In this document: one piece after another, positions 1 to 8,260 of the stretch
Layout of the letters: every line of letters begins with the position of its first letter
How positions within the stretch are numbered: position 1 is the first letter of the stretch
Assembly (NCBI RefSeq): GCF_000332155.1
Contig: NZ_KB235898.1
Span: 62,001 to 126,000, forward strand
DNA: 64,000 nucleotides
Source: Kamptonema formosum PCC 6407
GTDB taxonomy: Bacteria; Cyanobacteriota; Cyanobacteriia; Cyanobacteriales; Microcoleaceae
Direction of reading: 5' to 3'
The notes under the pieces: model-generated
The model's database searches: none
What the model saw: the letters and a program-made list of their open reading frames with translations, nothing else
What the model was told of the DNA's origin: nothing
Position numbers and translations under genes: made by a program

Positions 1-189
1 AAAATATATCCATTGAAAAATCACAAAATCAGGAATCATGAATTGGGAAGTAGGGAGAAAGAGAAAATTTAATTAGGAATTATGAACTGAGGATCAAACA
101 ATTAAGAGGAAAGATTGATTCACAAAGTCAAGCGCTACGCGCAGGCTACGCCAACGCAATGACATCAGCATTCCTATTCAATTTAATTT

Positions 190-223
190 TCCTTCTTCCT
201 TCTTCCTTCTTCCTTCTTCCTTC
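190..223. repeat. TTCCTTC heptamer tandem array
   Basis: About five copies of the 7-base unit TTCCTTC lie immediately downstream of the DUF3134 gene. The same unit recurs near 28.75, 29.6, 30.03 and 41.0 kb. Bases 1-189 hold no gene; around 131-156 there is a copy of the cyanobacterial dispersed motif beginning GCTACGCG and ending GCCAACG, which recurs in degenerate form near 2610-2640. Confidence 0.85.
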
Positions 224-227
224 GTTC

Positions 228-476
228 TTACATATCGTCATCTACTTCGATCGCGTCCTCAACATCATCATCAAGGTCATCATAAGGACTATCATCACCG
301 CCCATCAAATCTGTGATTTCTGGTTCTGCATCTAAGACATAATCGGGTTCTTGGTTATCCCGCGCCAACAGGCGACCTGTTGCTTCCAACCACTCTAGAA
401 GCGAAGATTCTTGCTTTAGAGGAATGACCTCAGCAGGCTCATGGCGAGGTATTTGACGCAGAGAAGGGTTATACAT
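228..476 (-). CDS. DUF3134 family small acidic protein
   Basis: Encodes 82 residues starting from ATG at 476. The N-terminal half (MYNPSLRQ, then a PAEVIPLKQESSLLEWLE stretch) matches my recollection of the cyanobacterial DUF3134 family at close to its full usual length. The C-terminal third is very acidic: 13 of the last 20 residues are Asp or Glu. There is no signal peptide or membrane segment, so it should be cytosolic. Its function is unknown in the family. It is transcribed away from the glycosyltransferase at 673 and ends beside a TTCCTTC array. The family assignment rests on memory of the N-terminal motif; that the gene is real is well supported by composition and length. Confidence 0.85.
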   Translation of the reverse strand: MYNPSLRQIPRHEPAEVIPLKQESSLLEWLEATGRLLARDNQEPDYVLDAEPEITDLMGGDDSPYDDLDDDVEDAIEVDDDM

Positions 477-672
477 TGATTATTTATCCAAAAAACGCGA
501 TAGGGTAGAAGGCATTTGGCTTATGGTGTGGGTCTTAGGAATTGGGATTGTTGAATATCCGCCCATCTGCGATCGCGCATCCGCTTCGTGCGGCTAGTCC
601 CCAGTCTCCCTCAGCCGATTTGCCCCTAGATATTTTAATCTAACACTATCCTATCGGACAATAAATCAGAAA

Positions 673-2346
673 ATGACTATTAGTGCAGCTATTTGGTACA
701 CAAAGGACGGTTACGACACCAGCGGAACCAGACTTCTCGGCCGCCATTCGGCAGGAGAAGGGTTTCTCAAAAGCTTAGTGCAACACGGAACTGGTGAATA
801 TCTCTACTGTTACACAGAAAGCCAAGAGACCTTTAGCGAGTTTTGCGATCGCATCCGTCCTTGGTTAGAACAACCTCGAAAAGTCCGGTGGATTCCCACC
901 GCCGAACCTCACTTGCTAGCTCAACCTGGCCTACTTTATCGACCCGATCCTAATCTCTCCGAGATGGCATGGGTGCGTCGATTTGCCAACCAGCGAGCTT
1001 ATAGTATTTGCGGCGTTACTCACACGATCGCGACTAAGTACGTGATGGAAAGAATCGGCGAATTACTAATAGCACCAGTTCAACCTTGGGATGCTTTAAT
1101 CTGCACTTCTCTAGCTGTTAAAGTAGCAGTAGAGGCAGTATTAGAAAATTGGGCAGAATATTTAGCAAATCGCACTGGTGGCCAACCTCAAACTTCCATC
1201 AAATTGCCCATTATTCCCCTGGGAGTTGATTGTAGTATTTTTCCCCAAGGTCTTGAAGCAATTAATGCTCGCAACCAGCAACGACAAGCACTTGGAATTC
1301 CTGCCAAGGATATTGTAGTCTTGTTTGTTGGGCGATTAACTTTCTCTGCAAAAGCTCATCCAGTACCAATGTATATGGCTCTAGAAAGGGCAGCACAAAA
1401 GGCAAATGCTAAACTTCATTTAATCCAGGCTGGTTGGATTGAAGATCCGCGAGAAGAACCAGAATTTAAAAGTAGCGCTCAGGCTTTTTGTCCCTCAGTA
1501 AATCATGTTTTTGTGGATGGGCGCAAACCGGAAATCAGATCAAATATTTGGTCGGCTGCTGATATTTTTATTTCCTTATCAGACAACATTCAAGAAAGTT
1601 TTGGGCTGACACCAATTGAAGCAATGGCTAATGGTTTGCCAGCAGTTGTTTCAGATTGGAACGGCTACAAAGAATCTGTCCGGCATGAAATAGATGGTTT
1701 CCGAATTCCCACCGTGAGCCCCGCAGCAGGTTCTTGCTTAGATTTGACAATCAACTATGCTGATAACAGCTTAAATTGGCCAACTTATATGGGTCATACT
1801 TCAATGGTGACAGCAGTTAATATTGATGCCTGTACAGAGGTATTGAACAAATTAATTGCTAGTAGTGAATTAAGGCGCAAAATGGGAGAAAATGGGCGGC
1901 AGCGCGTCAAGGAAATTTATGATTGGAAAGTGGTAATTGCTGCTTATGAGCAGTTGTGGAAGGAATTAGCAGAAATACGGGCTACCATGCCGGAATCTAT
2001 GCCTTTAAAATCAGATAGACCACCTTATCCACTTTGCGACGATCCATTTAGGCCATTTAGCCACTATCCCAGTAAAAACCTCAGCAATGAAATGGTAATT
2101 AGTTTAGGTAAGATGGCGACACCGGAACGGTTGAAGGAAATCCAGAATATGTGGATAACTAGCTTTGGTTCAGAAAGGAGAATACCTGTTACTATTCAGA
2201 TAGATATTGTGGATGCGATTAAACAAGAGGGCGCTATGAGTGTCGGGGAAATTCTCAGACGCTATGCTACAAATGACAAAGAATTAGCATATCTTCGTCG
2301 GACTCTGCTCTATCTGATGAAATTTGATATCTTAGTTAACTGTTAA
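673..2346 (+). CDS. Glycosyltransferase family 4 protein with C-terminal extension
   Basis: A 557-residue GT-B fold glycosyltransferase expected to move a sugar from a nucleotide-sugar donor, acceptor unknown. The donor-binding half is recognisable from about residue 215 (IVVLFVGRLTFSAKAHP) to about 430, with the family E-x7-E motif in QESFGLTPIEAMANG. The N-terminal half is less typical of family 4. Residues after about 440 form an extra domain of about 115 residues that I do not recognise. No signal peptide or membrane segment. The last codons (LVNC and stop) are encoded by a TTAACTG heptamer array, so the original C-terminus may have been replaced by repeat sequence. It stands alone in its orientation; no partner gene adjoins it. 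Confidence 0.85.
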   Translation: MTISAAIWYTKDGYDTSGTRLLGRHSAGEGFLKSLVQHGTGEYLYCYTESQETFSEFCDRIRPWLEQPRKVRWIPTAEPHLLAQPGLLYRPDPNLSEMAWVRRFANQRAYSICGVTHTIATKYVMERIGELLIAPVQPWDALICTSLAVKVAVEAVLENWAEYLANRTGGQPQTSIKLPIIPLGVDCSIFPQGLEAINARNQQRQALGIPAKDIVVLFVGRLTFSAKAHPVPMYMALERAAQKANAKLHLIQAGWIEDPREEPEFKSSAQAFCPSVNHVFVDGRKPEIRSNIWSAADIFISLSDNIQESFGLTPIEAMANGLPAVVSDWNGYKESVRHEIDGFRIPTVSPAAGSCLDLTINYADNSLNWPTYMGHTSMVTAVNIDACTEVLNKLIASSELRRKMGENGRQRVKEIYDWKVVIAAYEQLWKELAEIRATMPESMPLKSDRPPYPLCDDPFRPFSHYPSKNLSNEMVISLGKMATPERLKEIQNMWITSFGSERRIPVTIQIDIVDAIKQEGAMSVGEILRRYATNDKELAYLRRTLLYLMKFDILVNC

Positions 2347-2400
2347 CTGTTAACTGTCAACTGTCATTGCGAACTCTGCGAAGCAATCGCAATAGCTTAA

Positions 2401-2492
2401 GTAGGACTCCCACAAACCCCGTAACGCCGCCTTCTAGGCGGTAAATTTAACCGCCTGGAAGGCGGCGTTACAGATAATTTTGGGTAAGTCCT
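2401..2492. repeat. Palindromic element, family P1 (GTAACGCCGCC type)
   Basis: An inverted repeat of about 51 bases (2421-2471) begins GTAACGCCGCC and ends GGCGGCGTTAC. It is bracketed by the short inverted motifs AGGACT near 2403 and AGTCCT at 2487. Related copies are at 27881, 30914, 34550, 40918, 43032 and 45919. It carries no ORF and looks like a non-coding, possibly mobilisable hairpin element. The rest of the gap to 2706 holds TTAACAAC-type heptamer repeats just before the next start codon. Confidence 0.8.
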
Positions 2493-2706
2493 GTTAAGAT
2501 TACTTCAGGGTTTCCCAAGCTTAACTTTGTGAAAAAATTGTGGTTAGATTGGCTGACAATAGTATAGAATATATATTATTGAATCGGATACCTTGTGAGT
2601 GCTTCAATTGGCAAGCGCTACATACAGCCTTCGCCAACGTAATGATCGAAACTAACAACTAACAATTAACAACTAACAATTAACACTTAACAACTAACAA
2701 AAAGTT

Positions 2707-3291
2707 ATGATTGGAAAATCTACACTATTAGAGGCGATCGCAGGTAAGAATCGGGGTTTGCTAGCTACAGAGACTGATAAGCAAGCAATTTTAGCTGCGA
2801 TCGCGCAACTCGAAGACTACAACCCCACTCCGCGTCCTGTCGAGGCTACTGAACTCTTAAATGGCGATTGGCGCTTACTATACACTACCAGTAACGGATT
2901 GTTGGGATTTGATAAATTGCCCTTGATTAAATTGGGTCAAATTTATCAATCTATCCGCGCTAATGAAGCAAAAGTTTACAACATTGCCGAACTTTACGGC
3001 TTGCCTTTTGTTGAAGGAATAGTCAGCGTAGCTGCTAGATTTGAGGTGGTTTCAGAAAAGCGAGTTCAGGTCAAGTTTGAACGCTCAATTGTCGGTTTAC
3101 AGCGGCTAATTAACTATGAATCGCCGGCAGATTTCATCGCTCAAATTGAGGCAGGTAAAAAGTTTGCTGCTGCCGATTTTAAGTTAGATAGTCGAGAACA
3201 GCAGGGATGGTTAGATATTACTTATTTAGATAGCGATTTACGGATTGGGCGCGGGAATGAGGGGAGTGTATTTGTTTTGACTAAAGGCTAA
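2707..3291 (+). CDS. PAP/fibrillin family protein
   Basis: A 194-residue plastid-lipid-associated protein of the PAP/fibrillin family. In plants and cyanobacteria members associate with thylakoid membranes or lipid bodies and influence photoprotection; the molecular role is unsettled. Visible hallmarks are the N-terminal KSTLLEAIAGKNRGL, the NGDWRLLYTTSNGLLGFD motif at about residue 52, and the C-terminal WLDITYLDSDLRIGRGNEGSVFVL segment that closes the lipocalin-like barrel. The length matches free-standing cyanobacterial members. There is no signal peptide. ATG 2707 lies right after a run of AACAATT-type repeats, so the ribosome-binding site is poor. A strong hairpin lies 60 bases beyond its stop codon. 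Confidence 0.92.
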   Translation: MIGKSTLLEAIAGKNRGLLATETDKQAILAAIAQLEDYNPTPRPVEATELLNGDWRLLYTTSNGLLGFDKLPLIKLGQIYQSIRANEAKVYNIAELYGLPFVEGIVSVAARFEVVSEKRVQVKFERSIVGLQRLINYESPADFIAQIEAGKKFAAADFKLDSREQQGWLDITYLDSDLRIGRGNEGSVFVLTKG

Positions 3292-3351
3292 AATTCTGGG
3301 AAAAATGACAGAAAAATTATTACGTTTTAATGATACATTAAAACAAAAAAA

Positions 3352-3377
3352 GCATCTTTCTTATAAAAGAAAGACGC
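3352..3377 (-). terminator. Intrinsic terminator between convergent genes
   Basis: An 11-base stem (GCATCTTTCTT against AAGAAAGACGC, one mismatch) with a four-base loop. Read on the minus strand it is followed by a T-rich run, so it should stop transcription of the gene ending at 3440. It also sits downstream of the fibrillin gene, but the U-tract on that side is weak. Confidence 0.75.
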
Positions 3378-3439
3378 TGTTTAAAATTTACAACCTTGTT
3401 AGGCAATTACCCTACAAAAAAGTCAAACCGACAAATTAC

Positions 3440-3883
3440 TTATCGGCAAACAGCACGATTATTAGCATTTCTCACAATCGTACCCACAGCACCATTAATC
3501 TGCACAGGATTACCCGTACTAACTCGGATCAAGCGAGGTTGTTTCTTCAAGCAAGCTCTAACAGATTCACCCCAAGCAGAAAGTGCTGCGGTATATTCCG
3601 ATCTAATCCGGGGGACATCATCCGCAGTCAACCCTTGAGGAATTGCAGCGGGACGGAACTGATCCGTGAGAGGGTGATCTGTAGTTACAGTTGTATCAGT
3701 CGCAACATTGGTAATCACCGGAAAATCAAAGGCTTTTGGCAATGTTCTATCAGGTAGTTTACCTGGTAGCGCCTGATACTTCATCGAGCCACCCTTGTAG
3801 TCAAAATTTGATTGTGCCAAAGCTGGTAAGGGTATACTGGCTAATAGAACGGTGCAGCAACCCCAAAAGAATTTTGATTTCAC
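3440..3883 (-). CDS. Exported hypothetical protein
   Basis: 147 residues with a clear Sec signal peptide: Lys-rich start MKSKFF, hydrophobic core, and a probable cut after PALAQ at about residue 24. The mature part has no domain I recognise. It contains two cysteines (in VRACLKKQP and at RAVCR, the second near the C-terminus) that could form a disulfide in the periplasm. The minus-strand frame is preferred over the overlapping plus-strand frames because it alone has a signal peptide, ordinary amino-acid composition, and a matching terminator just past its stop codon. Confidence 0.75.
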   Translation of the reverse strand: MKSKFFWGCCTVLLASIPLPALAQSNFDYKGGSMKYQALPGKLPDRTLPKAFDFPVITNVATDTTVTTDHPLTDQFRPAAIPQGLTADDVPRIRSEYTAALSAWGESVRACLKKQPRLIRVSTGNPVQINGAVGTIVRNANNRAVCR

Positions 3884-4354
3884 AATACTCGTCTCCTCTT
3901 TATAGAATTTGCACGTTTGTATCTAGACCCAAAAAAGTCATCTACCTTCCATTGAAGAAGCGCCTGATACTTTTGAGCCTTTGAGGTCGATTCTAACCTA
4001 CCTAAACTTATATCAGACATCCCCAGAAAATTTAAAACCAACTTCAACCCAAAACTGTAGAATCGCCTCAGTTGATCTTGAGATTCTATCATCCAAAACG
4101 ATCGCCCCATCAGGTTTTGGGATTGACAAGATTGATTTATTTCCACAAGATGTCCTTGGGAACCTTATCAAATTTTCTCCCAGATATCAAGCTTTGTGTA
4201 CCCAGAGTTAGCGAAAAATAGCGATCGCAGTTAACTTACCGTTTAAGAGCCTGTGATTCTAGCTTGGCAAACAAGACACAATGCTTGTAAATTACCACTC
4301 TTGGCCTTCTCAAGCGACAATAGAGAGAACCGGCTTGGAAATTTGGTGATTGTA
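3884..4354. other. Intergenic region without a supported gene
   Basis: About 470 bases between the exported protein and era. Short open frames on both strands (minus 3880-4146, plus 3981-4211) overlap each other and have no signal, motif or biased composition, so I do not call them. One GCGATCGC-type site occurs near 4221. I see no hairpin with a U-tract and no convincing promoter. Confidence 0.5.
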
Positions 4355-5305
4355 GTGGAAGACAGCACAGGCATAGACTTGTTAAGTACAATGATTCCCG
4401 CCGCTCCTGCGGGCTACAAATCAGGCTTTGCAGGCATTATCGGACGGCCTAACGTTGGTAAATCGACTTTGATGAATCAACTGGTGGGGCAGAAAATAGC
4501 CATTACCTCTCCAGTGGCTCAGACAACTCGCAACCGACTGCGGGGAATTCTGACAACGGAAGAAGCACAGATTATTTTTGTAGATACCCCTGGAATCCAC
4601 AAGCCACACCACCAACTAGGTAAGGTATTGGTTCACAATGCTCAACTAGCCATTCACTCCGTTGATGTGCTGCTGTTTGTGGTAGATGCTTCTGTACCCG
4701 CTGGCGGTGGCGATCGCTATATCGTCGATCTCCTAGTCAATACCCAAACCCCAGTTATTCTCGGCCTGAATAAATCCGACCAACAACCCTCAGAGTCCCA
4801 AGCACAGCTTGATAATACCTACACTCAGCTAATTGAAGCCAAACAGTGGCCGATAGTCAAATTTTCTGCCCTCACCGGCGAGGGAGTGGAAGCACTGCAA
4901 CAAATATTAATCGAACACTTAGAACCGGGCCCCTATTACTATCCCCCCGATTTGGTTACTGACCAACCCGAACGCTTCATCATGGGGGAACTAATCCGAG
5001 AGCAAATTTTACTGCTAACCCGTGAAGAAATACCCCACTCAGTAGCGATCGCGATCGACATCGTAGAAGAAGCACCCACCATTACCCGCGTACTCGCCAC
5101 CATCAACGTCGAACGCGATTCCCAAAAAGGTATTGTTATTGGTAAAGGCGGCAGTATGCTTAAAGAAATTGGCAGTGCAGCACGGCAGCAAATTCAAAAG
5201 TTAATTGACGGCAAAGTACATCTAGAACTATTTGTCAAAGTGCAACCCAAATGGCGACAGTCCCGCACCCGATTGGCAGAATTAGGCTATCGGGTAGAAG
5301 AATAA
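4355..5305 (+). CDS. era: GTPase Era
   Basis: Era binds the 3' end of 16S rRNA and helps small-subunit assembly. The TRAFAC GTPase domain shows G1 GRPNVGKST, G3 DTPG, G4 NKSD and the Era-typical VAQTTRNRLRG switch I region. The C-terminal KH domain carries VIGKGGSMLKEIGS followed by the LFVKVQPKWR end. I start at GTG 4355 (316 residues) because a short variable leader before IPAAPAGYKSGF is usual in cyanobacterial Era. ATG 4391 (304 residues) is also possible, and a longer GTG start at 4253 would add 34 residues of unlikely sequence. No strong Shine-Dalgarno decides between them. The gene is intact. Confidence 0.95.
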   Translation: MEDSTGIDLLSTMIPAAPAGYKSGFAGIIGRPNVGKSTLMNQLVGQKIAITSPVAQTTRNRLRGILTTEEAQIIFVDTPGIHKPHHQLGKVLVHNAQLAIHSVDVLLFVVDASVPAGGGDRYIVDLLVNTQTPVILGLNKSDQQPSESQAQLDNTYTQLIEAKQWPIVKFSALTGEGVEALQQILIEHLEPGPYYYPPDLVTDQPERFIMGELIREQILLLTREEIPHSVAIAIDIVEEAPTITRVLATINVERDSQKGIVIGKGGSMLKEIGSAARQQIQKLIDGKVHLELFVKVQPKWRQSRTRLAELGYRVEE

Positions 5306-5308
5306 TAT

Positions 5309-5495
5309 TGGTAATTGGTAATGGCTAATCGCTAATGGCTAATTGCTAATGGCTAATCCCTCCTACTTACCTTCCCTATCTTCCCTATCTTCCCCATCTT
5401 CCCCATCTCCCCCATCTCCCCCATCTCCCCTGCTCCCCTGCTCCCCTGCTCCCCATCTCCCCCTCTTCCCCTAGCCCCTAGCCCCTAGCCCCTTC
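5309..5495. repeat. Heptamer and CCCCATCTC-type tandem arrays
   Basis: TTGGTAA and TAATGGC heptamers (5309-5356) run into a C-rich array of CCCCATCTTCC, CCCCATCTCC and CTGCTCCC units up to the start codon of the ABC ATPase. This fills the entire gap between era and the next gene. The array would place G-rich tracts on the minus strand. Confidence 0.85.
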
Positions 5496-5502
5496 TTTTA
5501 TA

Positions 5503-6291
5503 ATGGGTAATCTTTCAGAAATTTCTAGTTCGCAGCTAATTGAGGAAGGTATTCCTCAATTACGAGTCAAAAAGGTTAGTGTAAGTACCCCTTTAGCTTC
5601 CAAGTATTTATTGGAAGATATTTCATTTAACGTAGCAAGAGGCGATCGCGTCACAATTGTTGGCCCTTCTGGTGCTGGTAAATCTACCCTCTTACGACTA
5701 CTAAATCGACTGAGTGAACCTGCAACAGGTGCAATTTATCTAGAAAATCGAGAATATAAACAAATTCCGGCGATCGCGTTGCGACAAACTGTCACCCTAG
5801 TGCTGCAAGAATCAAAGCTTTTAGGGATGTCAGTACGAGAGGCTTTAGCTTATCCCTTGAAATTGCGGGGACTAGAGGCTTCAGAAATCCTCAAGCGGCA
5901 AAACTTAGCGATCGAAATGCTGCACATTCCGCAACAATGGCTAGAGCGGACGGAGTTACAGTTGTCTGCGGGACAGAGGCAATTAGTAGCGATCGCGCGT
6001 GCTGTAGCTATCCAACCCCAAATTTTACTCCTAGACGAACCCACAAGCGCCCTAGACGCTGGCAGATCCCACCAAGTTTTACAAGTATTAGCACAGCTAG
6101 CGACTAGCGATCGCATGACTATACTGATGGTGAATCACCAACTAGAATTAGCAGAGCAATTTTCTACACGAGTTCTACACTTGCAAAGCGGAAGACTGAT
6201 TGAAGATGCGATCGCAAGTCAAATAAATTGGGTAAATTTACGGCAAAGTTTAATCGAAGCCGAAATACAAGAATCACAAGAATGGGCTTAG
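5503..6291 (+). CDS. fetA: ABC transporter ATP-binding protein, FetA/YbbL-like
   Basis: A 262-residue ABC ATPase. It has Walker A GPSGAGKST at about residue 55, a Q-loop in LVLQESKLLG, the signature LSAGQRQL (Ala replacing the usual Gly), Walker B ILLLDEPTSALD, and the H-loop histidine in MVNHQ. The compact form and the short TVTLVLQESKLL/VREALAYPLKLRG stretch resemble the FetA/YbbL group, which pairs with FetB in metal (iron) export. A FetB permease gene exists at 36261-37088, about 30 kb away, and no permease adjoins this gene. Pairing is therefore an inference; a phosphate- or generic-type ATPase remains possible. Confidence 0.75.
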   Translation: MGNLSEISSSQLIEEGIPQLRVKKVSVSTPLASKYLLEDISFNVARGDRVTIVGPSGAGKSTLLRLLNRLSEPATGAIYLENREYKQIPAIALRQTVTLVLQESKLLGMSVREALAYPLKLRGLEASEILKRQNLAIEMLHIPQQWLERTELQLSAGQRQLVAIARAVAIQPQILLLDEPTSALDAGRSHQVLQVLAQLATSDRMTILMVNHQLELAEQFSTRVLHLQSGRLIEDAIASQINWVNLRQSLIEAEIQESQEWA

Positions 6292-6302
6292 ATTGACCCA
6301 CC

Positions 6303-6401
6303 GATTGAAATCGCGTCCACATACACAAAACCGCCTAAGCAGGTTAAAAAACTCCACAGTCCGCGCAGGCGGACTTCCTTTGTGTAGCAGCGATTTCAAT
6401 C
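6303..6401. repeat. Palindromic element, family P3 (GATTGAAATCGC ends)
   Basis: 99 bases bounded by the perfect 12-base inverted repeat GATTGAAATCGC / GCGATTTCAATC. A second inverted layer near CACAAA/TTTGTG lies inside it, and a 7-base hairpin AGTCCGC / GCGGACT (6358-6375) is at the core. A partial copy sharing the left end and the core hairpin is at 36191-36239. It lies just after the ABC ATPase and before the convergent regulator gene, so it may also end transcription. ACCAATT heptamers follow at about 6430-6465. Confidence 0.8.
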
Positions 6402-6476
6402 GCCCATTAGATTAATAGATTTTAATTACCAATTACCAATTACCCATTACCAATTACCAATTCTCGCAACCATAAA

Positions 6477-7226
6477 TTAAGTTGCAGTTGAAACTCCCGC
6501 AGGCCGAGTTTGTTTTGCAGGCATATACAATTCATTCCCATTTAGAATATCCAGATTCAGACGATAGCCAACATTGCGAACAGTTTGCAGCACACTAGGC
6601 TGTCGGGGATCGAGCTCAATCTTTTTACGCAGAGACAGCACATGAGTATCAATAGTTCGTGGATTATCAATAGAATCTGGCCAAGCTCTCCGTAACAAAT
6701 CCGATCGCGACAGCGGTACTCCTCCAGCTTGAGCTAGCACATAGAGCAAGCTAAATTCTTGAGGAGTGAGATCGATATGTTCCCCCTGCAACCGAACCCG
6801 GCGCTGTACCAAGTCAATTTTGAGTTCCCCACAATCCAAAGTAGCAGGAGGGATCGTATTGCGGTTGCGCCGCATCAGAGCCTCCACCCTAGCCATAAAC
6901 TCTTGCATCCCAAAGGGTTTTGTTAAATAATCATCAGCTCCCGATCGCAAACCTTCTACAATATCAGCTTCGGCATTGCGAGCAGAGAGCATCAAAATTA
7001 GCGACTGCTGCTGTTGCTGGAGCCATCGGCAAAATTCTAACCCGTCTCCATCGGGCAGTTCTGCGTCAAGAATGACTAGGGAAGGCTGGCGAGTATAAAA
7101 TATTTCCCTAGCATGATGGATGTCGGCTGATTGGTGTACCCAAAACCCGACCTGCTGTAGGTGCCAGCCTAAGAGCGATCGGAGGTGCGGATTTCCTTCA
7201 ATAATCGAAATACAAGCAGATCCCAC
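6477..7226 (-). CDS. OmpR/PhoB-family response regulator
   Basis: 249 residues. The receiver domain (about residues 5-120) has the phosphoacceptor Asp54 in VILDAELPDGDG, Ser/Thr in LMLSARN and Lys in YLTKPFG; the usual acidic pair near the N-terminus is reduced to a single Glu (IIEGNP). The winged-helix DNA-binding domain (about 130-230) has LTPQEFSLLYVLA and the RTIDTHVLSLRKKIE recognition region. It is a cytosolic two-component transcription factor. No kinase gene adjoins. The start is GTG 7226: the in-frame sequence upstream soon hits stops. The C-terminal 20 residues (MPAKQTRPAGVSTAT) look disordered. Target genes are unknown. Confidence 0.92.
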   Translation of the reverse strand: MGSACISIIEGNPHLRSLLGWHLQQVGFWVHQSADIHHAREIFYTRQPSLVILDAELPDGDGLEFCRWLQQQQQSLILMLSARNAEADIVEGLRSGADDYLTKPFGMQEFMARVEALMRRNRNTIPPATLDCGELKIDLVQRRVRLQGEHIDLTPQEFSLLYVLAQAGGVPLSRSDLLRRAWPDSIDNPRTIDTHVLSLRKKIELDPRQPSVLQTVRNVGYRLNLDILNGNELYMPAKQTRPAGVSTAT

Positions 7227-7822
7227 AGAGGCTCGTTTCCCATATCACTAATTGTTACCAGATTATCAGAGCTTTTGTCATGGTTTTGTAACCGTCGCTA
7301 CGCAAGCGTTAGCTTCATTTAAAGCCCAGAAAAAGCTCTACACCACAATTTTAAAGATTTGGTCAACTTTTAAGTCTCACTTCTCAGAAAGCTTAGAGCC
7401 ATCTCCGGGTTGTCATAGAATGAAAGTAGTAGTCTCCCCACAGCCCAACCCCCCATGCCAAAACTCTTTATTAAAATTCACAGTCCCACTCATCAGCCTT
7501 GTTGTTGGGAGTTGACAAATCACTCAGCTCAAATTAGACTTCCACAAACTCTCAGCTCAATTGCAGGATCTTTTATCCAGTTTGAGCGCAAAATTTACCA
7601 AAATCCTGACTTGATGAGGCGCATACGGAACCATCTAGGTGTAAGTGGGGTATTAGGAAGGGACACAAATCGGTAAAGTTCCCCTCCAAGGTAGCTTTTC
7701 CCCCAAAGTCGGAATTAACAGGCAAAAATGGCTCCTTTCGAGCCAACTCAGCTAAAAAGAAACCTGTTTGTCAACCCGCCAGTCATGTAGATATAAACCC
7801 TAAACGATTTCAACTTCACACC
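7227..7822. other. Long intergenic region with one doubtful small ORF
   Basis: Nearly 600 bases between the divergent regulator and the DUF6761 gene. It must hold promoters for both. I can point to no certain -10/-35 pair. The only frame with gene-like composition is at 7455-7676, listed separately. No tandem repeat array or palindromic element is present, unlike most gaps in this window. Confidence 0.5.
7455..7676 (+). CDS. Possible small protein, unrecognised
   Basis: A 73-residue frame beginning ATG CCA AAA. The C-terminal half is charged and amphipathic (QFERKIYQNPDLMRRIRNHL), which looks more protein-like than a random frame, while the first third is rich in His and Cys. No Shine-Dalgarno is evident and no family is recognised. 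It could equally be leader sequence of the DUF6761 gene that begins about 150 bases later. Confidence 0.3.
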   Translation: MPKLFIKIHSPTHQPCCWELTNHSAQIRLPQTLSSIAGSFIQFERKIYQNPDLMRRIRNHLGVSGVLGRDTNR

Positions 7823-8071
7823 ATGCTTCAAGATACTCACACCATCCGCCACTACCAAAAACTCACCGATGCCCTAGTCGAAATGTGGAATAGAGGCTAT
7901 CGCTTCGATGACTTGCGGCTGTACTTAGACGGTTATTTAGCTGCTTTAAGACATACAAATGCGATCGAACCTTATCTAATCCATAGGTTAGAGGAGGAAG
8001 CTACTCGCTATATCTACGACCCCTCGAATTTTGAAATGCCGCTGACGCAACCCGAATCTGGATACTATTAG
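7823..8071 (+). CDS. DUF6761 family protein
   Basis: An 82-residue cytosolic protein, almost all helix, starting MLQDTHTIRHYQKLTDALVE and carrying MWNRGYRFDDLRLYLDGYLAALRHTN. I recognise this as a strongly conserved cyanobacterial small-protein family (DUF6761) of unknown function, present here at full length. No signal peptide, membrane segment or metal-binding motif. It has its own long upstream region and is followed by a bidirectional hairpin, so it is probably transcribed alone. Confidence 0.85.
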   Translation: MLQDTHTIRHYQKLTDALVEMWNRGYRFDDLRLYLDGYLAALRHTNAIEPYLIHRLEEEATRYIYDPSNFEMPLTQPESGYY

Positions 8072-8130
8072 CTGCTTTGTAGCTTTGTAGTAGGTGAGAT
8101 AGTCTATTTAATAGATTCAATTTTAACCAA

Positions 8131-8176
8131 AAATTGCTACTGGCTATGGGTTTTATTCCCTCGCTAGTAGCAATTT
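8131..8176. terminator. Bidirectional hairpin between convergent genes
   Basis: A perfect 11-base inverted repeat, AAATTGCTACT and AGTAGCAATTT, separated by 24 bases. It lies between the end of the DUF6761 gene and the end of the glutaredoxin gene. The A/T-rich outer ends of the arms give weak U-tracts in both directions. Its position suggests transcription termination for both genes. Confidence 0.6.
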
Positions 8177-8260
8177 AAACGTTAATAAAAAATCGTGACT
8201 AAACTCTAGTCAAGCTACTAATGCTTAACAGTGAAAACAATAAAGTTTTCTTCGTTTTCT

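Noticed and set aside
3305-3757. Plus-strand frame of 150 codons opposite the exported protein
   Set aside because: It overlaps a minus-strand gene with a clear signal peptide and terminator, starts within the terminator region, and has an unnatural Arg/Ser/Asn/Cys-rich composition.
3880-4146. Minus-strand frame of 88 codons upstream of the exported protein
   Set aside because: No motif, no ribosome-binding site, and a similar-sized frame on the opposite strand. It looks like chance in A/T-rich DNA.
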